Part shown: positions 52,759 to 61,548 of the stretch, one piece after another | How the letters are laid out: the number at the start of each line of letters is the position of its first letter | Numbering within the stretch: the first letter of the stretch is position 1 | Source of the DNA: Lapidilactobacillus luobeiensis | Lineage (GTDB): Bacteria > Bacillota > Bacilli > Lactobacillales > Lactobacillaceae | DNA: 64,000 bases | Assembly (NCBI RefSeq): GCF_024345205.1 | Contig: NZ_BROC01000011.1 | Location: 1-64,000 of the forward strand | Reading direction: 5' to 3' | Notes under the pieces: generated by a model | The model's database searches: none | Told to the model about the DNA's origin: nothing | The model's input: only the letters and a program-made list of their open reading frames with translations | Made by a program: the position numbers and the translations under genes

Positions 52759-55077
52759 CTAGCTAGGCTCACTAACGACCGTGATTTCTGGATCAGGGAA
52801 AAACTGATCTTCTTTTCCGCTGACCTGCTCAAGTAGTGGTTGTTCAATACTTTCTCGCTCTTGGAAAATATGATCCAATAACTTGGTTAAATAGTCCCGA
52901 ATAAAGCCACGATGATTTTCTTGCGCAAACATCACTTTGAAAAGATTCTGTTTGTCCGCTTTCATAAAGACTTCTTGCGCGATCCAAGTGAACTCACTAG
53001 TGGATAAATTCTGAGTTAGAACGATCGCAATAAATTCTTCCTTGGTGATCCGAATCATTAGGACCGCATCATCCTCACTAAAATGGTCCAGAATCTTTTT
53101 TGTTCCCATCGCCGTCAGACTACCGCCGATCATGGCACCGATCGTCGAACCGATCCCAGGAGCAATCATCGTACCTAGCACCGAACCGATCGCCGCGCCG
53201 CCAACAGCACCTGCCCCTGTGACCAAGGTATTTTTGACCAATTGCTGCATCGATATTTGTCCCTTAAAATAATCGATCACATCCGGCCCCACAGTGATCG
53301 CGGCCGTGACCGCGATCATCGTACCTTTGGCGATCGTCTCAGTACCAACTTTGCGCCCTAGTCCATTACTTAGTGATTTCGCCAGCCCTTTACCCATTTG
53401 ACTACCAGAGAACTGCGAAGCGGTCATATAAATAAAACCACTAGTGATGATCGGCTTGATCGATAACGCTAAGGCATTGGTTACCGCTTCTTTCGGCGAC
53501 TCCCCATGCCAAATATGATCAGCACTGATCCAAATGACCATGACCGTTGATGCGGGAAGGGCCAGACGTACTCCGGTAACAAAATCAAAACCGGCTGAAT
53601 AAACCAATTTTTGCCCAAAAGTAACTTGTTTCACAACCATTTGTCCATTCTCACGAACAGTGATCGTTGAACCACGATCAAAAATCGATTTGGTCGCGAT
53701 TTTTGCATGTTCGTAGGTCATTGCACCTTTTTTGACATAAAGAGCGGCATTATTCGGATCCGTTTCATTAGGAACCTGCCCCTTCGCGATTCGTTTACGT
53801 ATCAAAGCAATACTTTGCTCATACTGATCCTTAGGAACTTCAACGACCATCATGCGACCATTATGAAGATAGATCGCCTGCCCATCTGAAGTAAAAATCT
53901 GGCCGACCGTCTTACCAGCAGTTGCGCAATACTTTGTTTGAACATAACGACCATTGACGATCCGATCGGCACCATGTTTTTCATGGGTACCCCCTAATCT
54001 CGTCGCTTTTCGTCCCAACCAAGAATCGCGTTCGTGTCCAGCGGCCTCGCCAACGACACCGTGACCTTGTCCACCACCAAATCGATCATTGGTCTGATTC
54101 ATATGCAGATTATAACTACGATTAGAGATCGAGCCGGCCAGCATCGCGTCAGCAGTCGCTCGTTCCAGCACCGCATCATTCTGACGCGCTTCAGCCGCTT
54201 GAGCTTGATCATCGACCTCCACAGATGCCGCAGCGATCTGACTGGTATCGATCGTAGTCGGGTCACCATCCAGGTCCATCATCGCAGGTATCACTGTTCC
54301 TGCCTGTTGCTGCGCTCTTTCCGGCATAGTAGCGGCCAATTCCGTTAAAACACCTTGTACTTGTTGAGTCCAACCTGAATCGATCGCGGTATCCAAGACC
54401 AACTCAAGCAATTCAAGCCACTGTTTTTGAATGAGGATCACCTTGATCTTGCCAGACGAATACATAACGAAAAGATGATTCTTGGCTACATGATAATCAT
54501 AAAGACCCTGAAACGGCAGATTGATCTGCTTTAAAAAGAATTTGTCATCCTTATTTTGCTGATCACGCTTCTCCCGGCGGGCTTGGGTATTGATCACGAT
54601 GCCACTGGTCAAAACAAGGATCCCATACTCTTGAAAGCTCAGCTCGTTATCCGCCGGTCGCGCCCAATAATAGATCGGAAATAGACCATCTTGATCACCC
54701 AACAAAGGACTATCTTGCGCGAAGACCAAGACTCTTGGATAAGAGATTTTTTCAGACATGGCTTCCAGCGGCCAATCCGCATCATTAGACGTTAGTTGCG
54801 CCTTAACGTTACGTTCAACATCATCAGAAAATCGATAAGGATCCAAATGGTCATAGTCCATTCTTTTCCATCTATGGATCGATTTTCGTTCTCTAATAAA
54901 GAAAATCAGAAAAATCAAAAGCAATGCTAAGACCGTTTTTTTAGGTGATAAAATCAAAAAGAACAATGTGATCAGGCTACCGAACAACAATAAGATCTCT
55001 TCGCCGACCGTCACATGCAATTTGCGCCGTAAAAAAATAAAAAACCAGATAAATAAAATCAAAAAAATCAATTCCAT
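52759..55077 (-). CDS. Large membrane protein with glycine zipper, unknown function
   Basis: 772 aa. Two or three hydrophobic helices lie at residues 1-62. A soluble part (about 65-330) holds a beta-rich region and a Gln/Asp-rich linker. A central block (about 335-450) has HEKHGADRIVNGRYVQTKYC and KKGAMTYEHAKIATKSIF. Further hydrophobic segments run from about 480 to 600. A long glycine zipper (GAGAVGGAAIGSVLGTMI and onward, about 615-660) is followed by an acidic, helical C terminus. I do not recognise a family. The glycine zipper suggests membrane insertion or oligomerisation. It is flanked by the terminator 52633-52710 and stands alone. Confidence 0.7.
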   Translation of the reverse strand: MELIFLILFIWFFIFLRRKLHVTVGEEILLLFGSLITLFFLILSPKKTVLALLLIFLIFFIRERKSIHRWKRMDYDHLDPYRFSDDVERNVKAQLTSNDADWPLEAMSEKISYPRVLVFAQDSPLLGDQDGLFPIYYWARPADNELSFQEYGILVLTSGIVINTQARREKRDQQNKDDKFFLKQINLPFQGLYDYHVAKNHLFVMYSSGKIKVILIQKQWLELLELVLDTAIDSGWTQQVQGVLTELAATMPERAQQQAGTVIPAMMDLDGDPTTIDTSQIAAASVEVDDQAQAAEARQNDAVLERATADAMLAGSISNRSYNLHMNQTNDRFGGGQGHGVVGEAAGHERDSWLGRKATRLGGTHEKHGADRIVNGRYVQTKYCATAGKTVGQIFTSDGQAIYLHNGRMMVVEVPKDQYEQSIALIRKRIAKGQVPNETDPNNAALYVKKGAMTYEHAKIATKSIFDRGSTITVRENGQMVVKQVTFGQKLVYSAGFDFVTGVRLALPASTVMVIWISADHIWHGESPKEAVTNALALSIKPIITSGFIYMTASQFSGSQMGKGLAKSLSNGLGRKVGTETIAKGTMIAVTAAITVGPDVIDYFKGQISMQQLVKNTLVTGAGAVGGAAIGSVLGTMIAPGIGSTIGAMIGGSLTAMGTKKILDHFSEDDAVLMIRITKEEFIAIVLTQNLSTSEFTWIAQEVFMKADKQNLFKVMFAQENHRGFIRDYLTKLLDHIFQERESIEQPLLEQVSGKEDQFFPDPEITVVSEPS

Positions 55078-55340
55078 TTTTCTTCCTCCAAGTGACTACC
55101 CCTAAGATACTAACTATCTAGTAATTCTACACTGTTAGGTAGCCAGATTTTGTCCACCGGGTCTTGTTTTTTGAAATTAATTTTTTTGCTAAACATTCAG
55201 GAAGCCCACTATGAAGCTTTTTTCACCAAAATAAGCCATATAAATGGCCATGGATCTGTCACCGATGCCATGGCCTGCACAAACGCTTTAAATTGTTCTA
55301 ATCAAAACGGAAATAATAAGTTAACCAACTGATTTCAGCG

Positions 55341-56876
55341 CTATGACTCAACTTTGCGAATAAATTCTTCGCCAAAGAGCGTCACGATCCCCAGCAGTCC
55401 TAAAACAGCGGGCCATTTAGGATCAGCTTGCGCGCCAGCCTGAGGTAATTTCCCAGTCGACTTCCCAGCCGAACTTACTTTCTTCGGGCCTGGTCGACCA
55501 ACGACCGGCTTGGTTACATGTGGTTTTACTGGTACCTTCGGCTCTACCTGATTAGGGATTTCGGGCCGGGTCGGTGTTGTTGGCTTGGTTGGTACGGTCG
55601 GTTTAGCTGGTGTAGTCGGTTTGGCCGGTGTGGTCGGTTTAACTGGTGTGGTTGGCTTTACCGGTAAAGGATAGTCACGATCTGTGATCTGAACATGACT
55701 ATAAGCGCCATTCTCCAAAGTGATCATAAAAGGCACTGGCTCATGATGTAATGCGTAACCATCCGGCGCCTTAGTCTCAACAAAGGCATAACTCCCAAAG
55801 TCGAGGCCCTCAACATAGATCTCGCCTTGAACATCTGTTACTAAACCTTGCCGGATCACGACGCCATTTTTTTGTAATTCATAAATGGCGCCAGCTAATT
55901 GTGTTTGTGCTTTGCCATCATACTTGGTCAATTTGGCTGAACCTTTATACCCAGTTCCTGTCCCCGTACCGCCCCATGCGATACTACCACTGGAGATCGT
56001 GCCATGGTGTTCACGATCCGTCACGTTGATCTCCGTATTATTGGTCCATTTATTACCAGCGTCCAGATTCAGATTCGTGATCTTCGTCCGATAAACAATA
56101 CTGATCTCTTGGTTGATGTCACCAAGATCGACAAAGATCTGGTTGCCTTTCGTGCTGACCTTGACTGCCGCCGGTTCAACATTAACACCATTGACGCGGA
56201 TCATCGCTACTAAGGAATCAGGAATAAAGGTCTGATCTGGTCCTAGTGTGTCAGTAAGCACGACTTGGCTTAAAGGTTCTGCATTAGGATTGATTGCGAT
56301 ATTCCAGTATAACTCATCAGGAGTTCCATCCTCGTTCGTCGCGTCCTGATTGAGCCAGCCATATTTGTTGATCAACCAATCGCTATTTGAGGCTTGGGTC
56401 TCATTTGTACCAAAAACGGTAAATTTCAATGTCCCTTCACGACCATAGATTGTTTGTGCCAGCGCGTGCGAAAAGGTGATTGTCCCTACACCTTGCCCTT
56501 TTTTGATCTCGGCTGTACCAACGACCGTGCCATCCTTATCGGTCAAATTGATTTTCAGGTCACTGATTGCTTGAACGCTATCTGGCAGTTCGAAATTCAC
56601 AGTATCTCCAGCGGTGATCGTTTGAGCGTCAGCTATAGACCAATGATAGGCCACAGTATAGTGACTGTACCGACTTAACTCCGCCTCATGCGTCACATCA
56701 CGGCCTTCACTGTCAGTGATCGTGGCGCTATTCGCGTCCAGTCCGACCACTTCCAACTCCGCCGCGCTTGCTGGCGCACGGGTCACTCGACTGATCCCTA
56801 CTATCCCCAAGATCAGGACCAGTGAGAACCAGAAAAATGTTTTCCACAATTTCAATTCCTGAGCAATTTTTTTCAA
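55341..56876 (-). CDS. Sortase-anchored adhesin with Cna-type domains
   Basis: 511 aa. A signal peptide ending near residue 39 is followed by an adhesin/collagen-binding-type Ig-like region (about 40-305), one SpaA/Cna-B domain (about 310-395, starting GSAKLTKYDGKAQTQLAGA), a proline-rich repeat linker (KPTTP units, about 400-445) and the LPQAG sorting signal with a hydrophobic helix and a basic tail. LPQAG is the usual sortase A motif variant of lactobacilli. It starts at TTG 56876 with GGGGGG upstream. The three surface-protein genes here point the same way but have their own terminators. Confidence 0.88.
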   Translation of the reverse strand: MKKIAQELKLWKTFFWFSLVLILGIVGISRVTRAPASAAELEVVGLDANSATITDSEGRDVTHEAELSRYSHYTVAYHWSIADAQTITAGDTVNFELPDSVQAISDLKINLTDKDGTVVGTAEIKKGQGVGTITFSHALAQTIYGREGTLKFTVFGTNETQASNSDWLINKYGWLNQDATNEDGTPDELYWNIAINPNAEPLSQVVLTDTLGPDQTFIPDSLVAMIRVNGVNVEPAAVKVSTKGNQIFVDLGDINQEISIVYRTKITNLNLDAGNKWTNNTEINVTDREHHGTISSGSIAWGGTGTGTGYKGSAKLTKYDGKAQTQLAGAIYELQKNGVVIRQGLVTDVQGEIYVEGLDFGSYAFVETKAPDGYALHHEPVPFMITLENGAYSHVQITDRDYPLPVKPTTPVKPTTPAKPTTPAKPTVPTKPTTPTRPEIPNQVEPKVPVKPHVTKPVVGRPGPKKVSSAGKSTGKLPQAGAQADPKWPAVLGLLGIVTLFGEEFIRKVES

Positions 56877-57057
56877 CTTTGCTCCCCCCTATCTTAGCAT
56901 CGTGATCATTGCCCGAATTATTCTCAAAGGAGAATAACCCTGATTTCGGCTATACAATACCACCAGATCGGCATCAATAAAAGTCAGAAGCACCAATATT
57001 TCACATAAACTAAACTAGCCAAGTTGACGTAGATTGTAGCCCTTTTTTCACATAAAA

Positions 57058-57094
57058 AAAGAAAATGCTCAGTTTCGCTAACTGAACATTTCCC
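57058..57094 (-). terminator. Terminator of the 1380-aa MucBP protein gene
   Basis: AAATGTTCAGTT and AACTGAGCATTTT pair and are followed by CTTTTTTT on the minus strand. Confidence 0.8.
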
Positions 57095-57137
57095 GTTAAT
57101 ACAATCTAAAAGTCTTATCTTAATGATCATGAAGCAA

Positions 57138-60100
57138 TCATTGCTCTATTTCTTTCTTAATAATAACTACCCCAATCAAGAGGAAGAGGATCGAACCTAT
57201 CAGCAATGCGCTCATCGATTCACGATTGCCAGCTTGTGGTAAGCGTGCTTGTTTAGATTTGGCCTTTTCCGTCTGCTTGGTAACTTTATTCGCACTAGTT
57301 GCTTTATCCGGTTGTTTTGGTTGTTCCGGTTGTGGATCGACTTCATCAGGCTTCTCTGGTGTCACTGCTTGCTTTTGATAGACAAAAACCAACTCTTGCG
57401 GCACTTCGGTGAAGTGACCTGTTTGCGACCTATTATTAAGCACTTTGACTTCCTTAAAATCATATCCCACAATAACTTTCTTCTCGGCGTGATACTCCGT
57501 ACCCACTTCACCTTTCAGTTCTTCCGAGTCTGCGATCTGGTTACCCTCTACATCTTGGTAATGGACGGTCACTTGGCCTTGTGCAACTGGTTCCGGCGGC
57601 GTTTCTTTTTCGTAAATGAAGGTCACTTCTTGATCCGCTGCTGTGAATTGACCGCTGTCAGCACCGGTGACTTCCTTGAACGTATAACCGGTCACCCGTT
57701 TCTTCTCGGCTTGATATTCCGTACCCACTTCGCCTTCCAAGACTTCCGAGTCTGCAATCTTTTTACCTTCCACATCTTGATAATGGACGGTCACTTTCCC
57801 TTGTGCAACCACTTTTTCGTAAATGAAAGTCACTTCTTGATCTGCTTCTGTGAATTGACCGCTGTCAGCACCAATGACTTCCTTGAACGTGTAATCGGCT
57901 ACCGCTTTTTCGACAGCTTGATATTCCGTACCCACTTCGCCTTTCAGTTCTTCTGAGTCTGCGATCTTGTTACCCTCTACATCTTGGTAATGGACGGTCA
58001 CTTTCCCTTGCACGGGTACGGGTAACTTTTGAAAGTTGAACGTTATTTTTGCATCTTTATGATCTTGATCGATCTTAAAGTTCTGTTCAGCCGCATCGTT
58101 TAGTTTATATCCCACCGGCGCTGTCAACACTTTGATCGTATAAACGCCCGGCAATAATTTATCTAAAAGACTGATTTCAGTTGTTGAGGTGAGCTCTTGC
58201 ACTTGGACGCCATTAAGATAAAGACCAAAATTAGCTCCAGCAAGCAATTCTTGGGTATCTTGATCCTGGGCTGTTAATTGCAAAGCTCCCGAAATCGGAA
58301 CATTTTTAATTGTCAGTTCAACCGCGTCTTCCTGATTCTCTTTAACACTGAATTGATTTGCTTCTTTCTCTGCTTTCTTATCTTCGGGGAGCACATGATC
58401 AATCGGCGCTTGGATCTCCTTCAAATAGTAATGACCAGGAACCAAATTAGGAATTTTTAATTCTCCCAAGGTATTGGTTCGATAGATCTGATCCGCATTA
58501 AGCTGTTGATCGGAATCATAATCATAAAGCTCAAAAACAGCATTATTTAAATGGTCCCCTGTGATAGCATCAACTTTGGTTATTTTGGCCATTGCGGTTG
58601 ACTCCTCAACGGCAACTTCAACATTAGGTGTATAGATTAGATCTGCACCCGTGGCGATGGTCGAACCAACAGTTGTCCGCGCGATTGCATTAGGATCTAG
58701 CTCACTTGCATTGACCGTTGCGGGATAGTCAAAGTTAACATCCGTCTTTGGTAAAATATCGATTCCTGACTTGAGTTGTAGTTTGATCATGGTAACACCT
58801 TTAAAATCAGTGACTTGATCAGCCGTTTTCCAAATAGTATCGTTATCAAATCCTTCTTGGTCAGGCTGGTCGCTTGAAGTTGAATAATAAATATTAAAAG
58901 CCTTCGAGAAATCATCGGGACTATCCTCGCCATTTTGGGTAACGATAGGACCATTTAAATAAACATTGAATTCTGAACCCTTTTTATCACCCTGACGTGG
59001 TAACTGTGTGATCATTCCAAATTTCTTGACTGTCGCATTTCCCGGGTTGTATAAATTCATTCGGTAAGTCAATTGTTGCAATTTACTAGCAGTTCCAGAT
59101 AATTGCGTCACAAATGTGCTGTCGCCCTTTGCTTTGACCGTGCTTGACGCTACTAGTTCAGTTGGCCCCATATAATTTACTGAAAACTCATCAGCAAGTC
59201 TCTTCTCAGGATTATCTACCGCCTCATAAATAACTTTCGTATATTCGGGCCACTCTTTATCTTTATTCACTGAAGTCGTGACCTCAACGGACTGTCCTGA
59301 GCTATCGCCTAATAAGGAACTATAATTACCATTATTATTAGTGAAGGCAAGATACGTCTCAATATTCTTTTTTCCGCTACGAAGAATGTTCTCGGCAATC
59401 AAAGGAATCGTAAAACTTTCATTAACACCAAAAACATTCATTGTAGTCGTGGTCAGCACTGAATCCGGAGTACCAATAATCGCAGTTTTGCCAGAATTAT
59501 TAAAATTACGCTGAACCTTGATATCCCTTAATCCTTTGACCAAACTACTCTGGGAGCTATCGTAAGTGACCCCATTCGGCACAATGAAATAAACTAGTGG
59601 ATTATCCAATTTGGCCTTCGAATCAGAGAAACTTGACAAATTAAATGCCTTGGAAACCAAGAAATAATTATCCGGTCCATAATAAAAAATGCCATCTTCT
59701 ATGTGTGTCAATGTGAAGCGCTCGTTACGAATTTTAGGAAGGGTCGTCTTAGTCAGCAAAAGGCTATCTTCACCAGCACTATTATAAACATCCTTTATTA
59801 CAAAATTACTTTCGTAGCCCGCTCGGACTGCTTCCGAAAGTCTTATTGAACTATACTCACTTTGCCTAAATTTCTCTACTTCTTCAGGAATCACGCTTTG
59901 GTCCAATAATAATCCCATTTCCGAAGAGTTCAACAAAATCGGACCAGCTGTGAAGCGCAATTCAACCAAATTATATTTTTGTAAAATCAATGAATCGAAG
60001 GTCTGCCCACCAGATCCAATATTGGTCGCTAAAACAGTTTCATTTTTTTCTTTATCGATCCCAATTAACTGATTTTGAAAGGCATTGCTGGGAACGCTTC

Positions 60101-61280
60101 CCCAAAAGCTGATTCTATTCGTAGAGACAATATCATCGCCGTCCTTTGCAAAACTATCTGGTGTGATCGTTAACCGTGTGAGTTTCAAGTGGTCATCCAT
60201 ACCAAGCGCTGCTAGACTCCCTTTCGTAACAAACCAAATCTTAGTCGAGACCGGCTGGTGGTCAGCTATTTGGTTAATATTGGCCCTGCCCAAAGCATTA
60301 CCTTGGTCGTCCTTCAATCCAGGAAAAGTACGAATCAACTGTGGAACAACGGTTTTTGCGGCCAGCGTGCGCGCGTCTATTAATTCGAGAGTTGCAGTCG
60401 TTGTACCAACAATATCTGCGCTATTTGGATATCGATAAGAAAGCGGAAGTGTTATTTTACCAACTTTTGTGCCTGCCTTAACGATCAAATCTAAAGCTGC
60501 TAACGGCTGATCATTAGGTACATGGAGAGACACGGTATTCTTCGTTGCATCAAACTGCCAACCAGCATCACGATTACTCTGCGTATCATTAAATGTAACA
60601 TTCTCAGGAAAAGTGAAGGTCACATCTAAGCCGCGCCGATCTGTTCCCGTTCGATCACCCGGACTAGCTAGTGTTACTGCACGATCCTCTAAAGATTCAT
60701 TGTCACTATTCAGTTCCTTTTCTTGATAGATTGTTTTAGTTGGCCAAACATAGTCGAATCCTCGTGGCACTGTGGTGAGCAATAAGTCCAAACTGCTAGT
60801 TGCCAGCGCTGTGTCCTGACCATTGCCAAATATCTCTTGCTTAACCGACGCAACAGATCCGGCGATGTTTGGACTCAGCGGCCGTACTGAAAATGGATAT
60901 TCCGCTGAAAAAGTGCCTGCACCGATAGGTTTCAACTTAAATGTAATATAGAAATTATCCACATCAGCGCTTCGTTCTACACTTTCAACTTGAGCGGCCG
61001 CGCTTGTAGTATCAGTATCTTGCGGCTCAGAGAACCATTTTTTTGATAGCGTTATCCGGATACTCCCTTGGTCCAATGCCTGCTGTGATACCTGAATACT
61101 TGTTCTCATACCGATCGATTTTTCCACAGGATACCCAACAGTAGACGGATTTTGAACAGTTAGCTGACCGCTAACTGCGGGCCCAGTTTCCTCAGCCCCC
61201 TTGACTAAACCTGCTGGCGCAACCAATATTTGAGCCAACAGCAAAAAAGCCATCAATAAATGACGTAACTTCGACTTCAT
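57138..61280 (-). CDS. Large sortase-anchored surface protein with SpaA and MucBP repeats
   Basis: 1380 aa. Signal peptide (1-28), a long N-terminal adhesive region (about 30-960), two SpaA-like domains (starting AKITKVDAITGDHLNNAVFE and SGALQLTAQDQDTQELLAGA), three MucBP repeats of about 65-70 residues (VTVHYQDVEGNKIADSEEL type) and LPQAG with a membrane anchor. MucBP domains bind mucin-like glycans. The ATG at 61280 follows GAGGAGG; 45 codons further upstream are open but have no ribosome site. It is homologous to the next gene upstream, which has more repeats. Confidence 0.9.
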   Translation of the reverse strand: MKSKLRHLLMAFLLLAQILVAPAGLVKGAEETGPAVSGQLTVQNPSTVGYPVEKSIGMRTSIQVSQQALDQGSIRITLSKKWFSEPQDTDTTSAAAQVESVERSADVDNFYITFKLKPIGAGTFSAEYPFSVRPLSPNIAGSVASVKQEIFGNGQDTALATSSLDLLLTTVPRGFDYVWPTKTIYQEKELNSDNESLEDRAVTLASPGDRTGTDRRGLDVTFTFPENVTFNDTQSNRDAGWQFDATKNTVSLHVPNDQPLAALDLIVKAGTKVGKITLPLSYRYPNSADIVGTTTATLELIDARTLAAKTVVPQLIRTFPGLKDDQGNALGRANINQIADHQPVSTKIWFVTKGSLAALGMDDHLKLTRLTITPDSFAKDGDDIVSTNRISFWGSVPSNAFQNQLIGIDKEKNETVLATNIGSGGQTFDSLILQKYNLVELRFTAGPILLNSSEMGLLLDQSVIPEEVEKFRQSEYSSIRLSEAVRAGYESNFVIKDVYNSAGEDSLLLTKTTLPKIRNERFTLTHIEDGIFYYGPDNYFLVSKAFNLSSFSDSKAKLDNPLVYFIVPNGVTYDSSQSSLVKGLRDIKVQRNFNNSGKTAIIGTPDSVLTTTTMNVFGVNESFTIPLIAENILRSGKKNIETYLAFTNNNGNYSSLLGDSSGQSVEVTTSVNKDKEWPEYTKVIYEAVDNPEKRLADEFSVNYMGPTELVASSTVKAKGDSTFVTQLSGTASKLQQLTYRMNLYNPGNATVKKFGMITQLPRQGDKKGSEFNVYLNGPIVTQNGEDSPDDFSKAFNIYYSTSSDQPDQEGFDNDTIWKTADQVTDFKGVTMIKLQLKSGIDILPKTDVNFDYPATVNASELDPNAIARTTVGSTIATGADLIYTPNVEVAVEESTAMAKITKVDAITGDHLNNAVFELYDYDSDQQLNADQIYRTNTLGELKIPNLVPGHYYLKEIQAPIDHVLPEDKKAEKEANQFSVKENQEDAVELTIKNVPISGALQLTAQDQDTQELLAGANFGLYLNGVQVQELTSTTEISLLDKLLPGVYTIKVLTAPVGYKLNDAAEQNFKIDQDHKDAKITFNFQKLPVPVQGKVTVHYQDVEGNKIADSEELKGEVGTEYQAVEKAVADYTFKEVIGADSGQFTEADQEVTFIYEKVVAQGKVTVHYQDVEGKKIADSEVLEGEVGTEYQAEKKRVTGYTFKEVTGADSGQFTAADQEVTFIYEKETPPEPVAQGQVTVHYQDVEGNQIADSEELKGEVGTEYHAEKKVIVGYDFKEVKVLNNRSQTGHFTEVPQELVFVYQKQAVTPEKPDEVDPQPEQPKQPDKATSANKVTKQTEKAKSKQARLPQAGNRESMSALLIGSILFLLIGVVIIKKEIEQ
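57380..58015 (-). repeat. MucBP-coding DNA repeats, three copies
   Basis: Near-identical units in the gene for the 1380-aa protein. The marker sequence ATGGACGGTCACT lies at intervals of 222 and 207 bases. The third unit has diverged and carries an insertion (VLNNRSQTGHF). Confidence 0.8.
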
Positions 61281-61442
61281 TTTGTCTTCCTCCTCAAATT
61301 CCCCAATAATTTCCCAATTAAGCAGCAATAAGTAACCGCTTTCTATGTGTAAATAATAGCACAATCTAACAGAAAGGAAAAATAATAAGAATCTAATTTG
61401 TCGATTAATTATCAAGATTGGCCATAACTTGATTTTGACACC

Positions 61443-61484
61443 AAAAAAGCTGAGTCGCTCTGCAGCATCACTCAGCCTTTTTTA
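61443..61484 (-). terminator. Terminator of the partial MucBP protein gene
   Basis: GGCTGAGT and ACTCAGCT pair and are followed by TTTTTTGG on the minus strand. Confidence 0.8.
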
Positions 61485-61548
61485 TTACTATTTCACTAGC
61501 ATAAGGTGCCCTGTGGGTAGGTCCTAGCTTAGTGTTCTCCCACGCGAG

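Noticed and set aside
57249-57956. Open frame of 235 codons on the plus strand
   Set aside because: The same situation as above, opposite the MucBP units of the 1380-aa protein gene.
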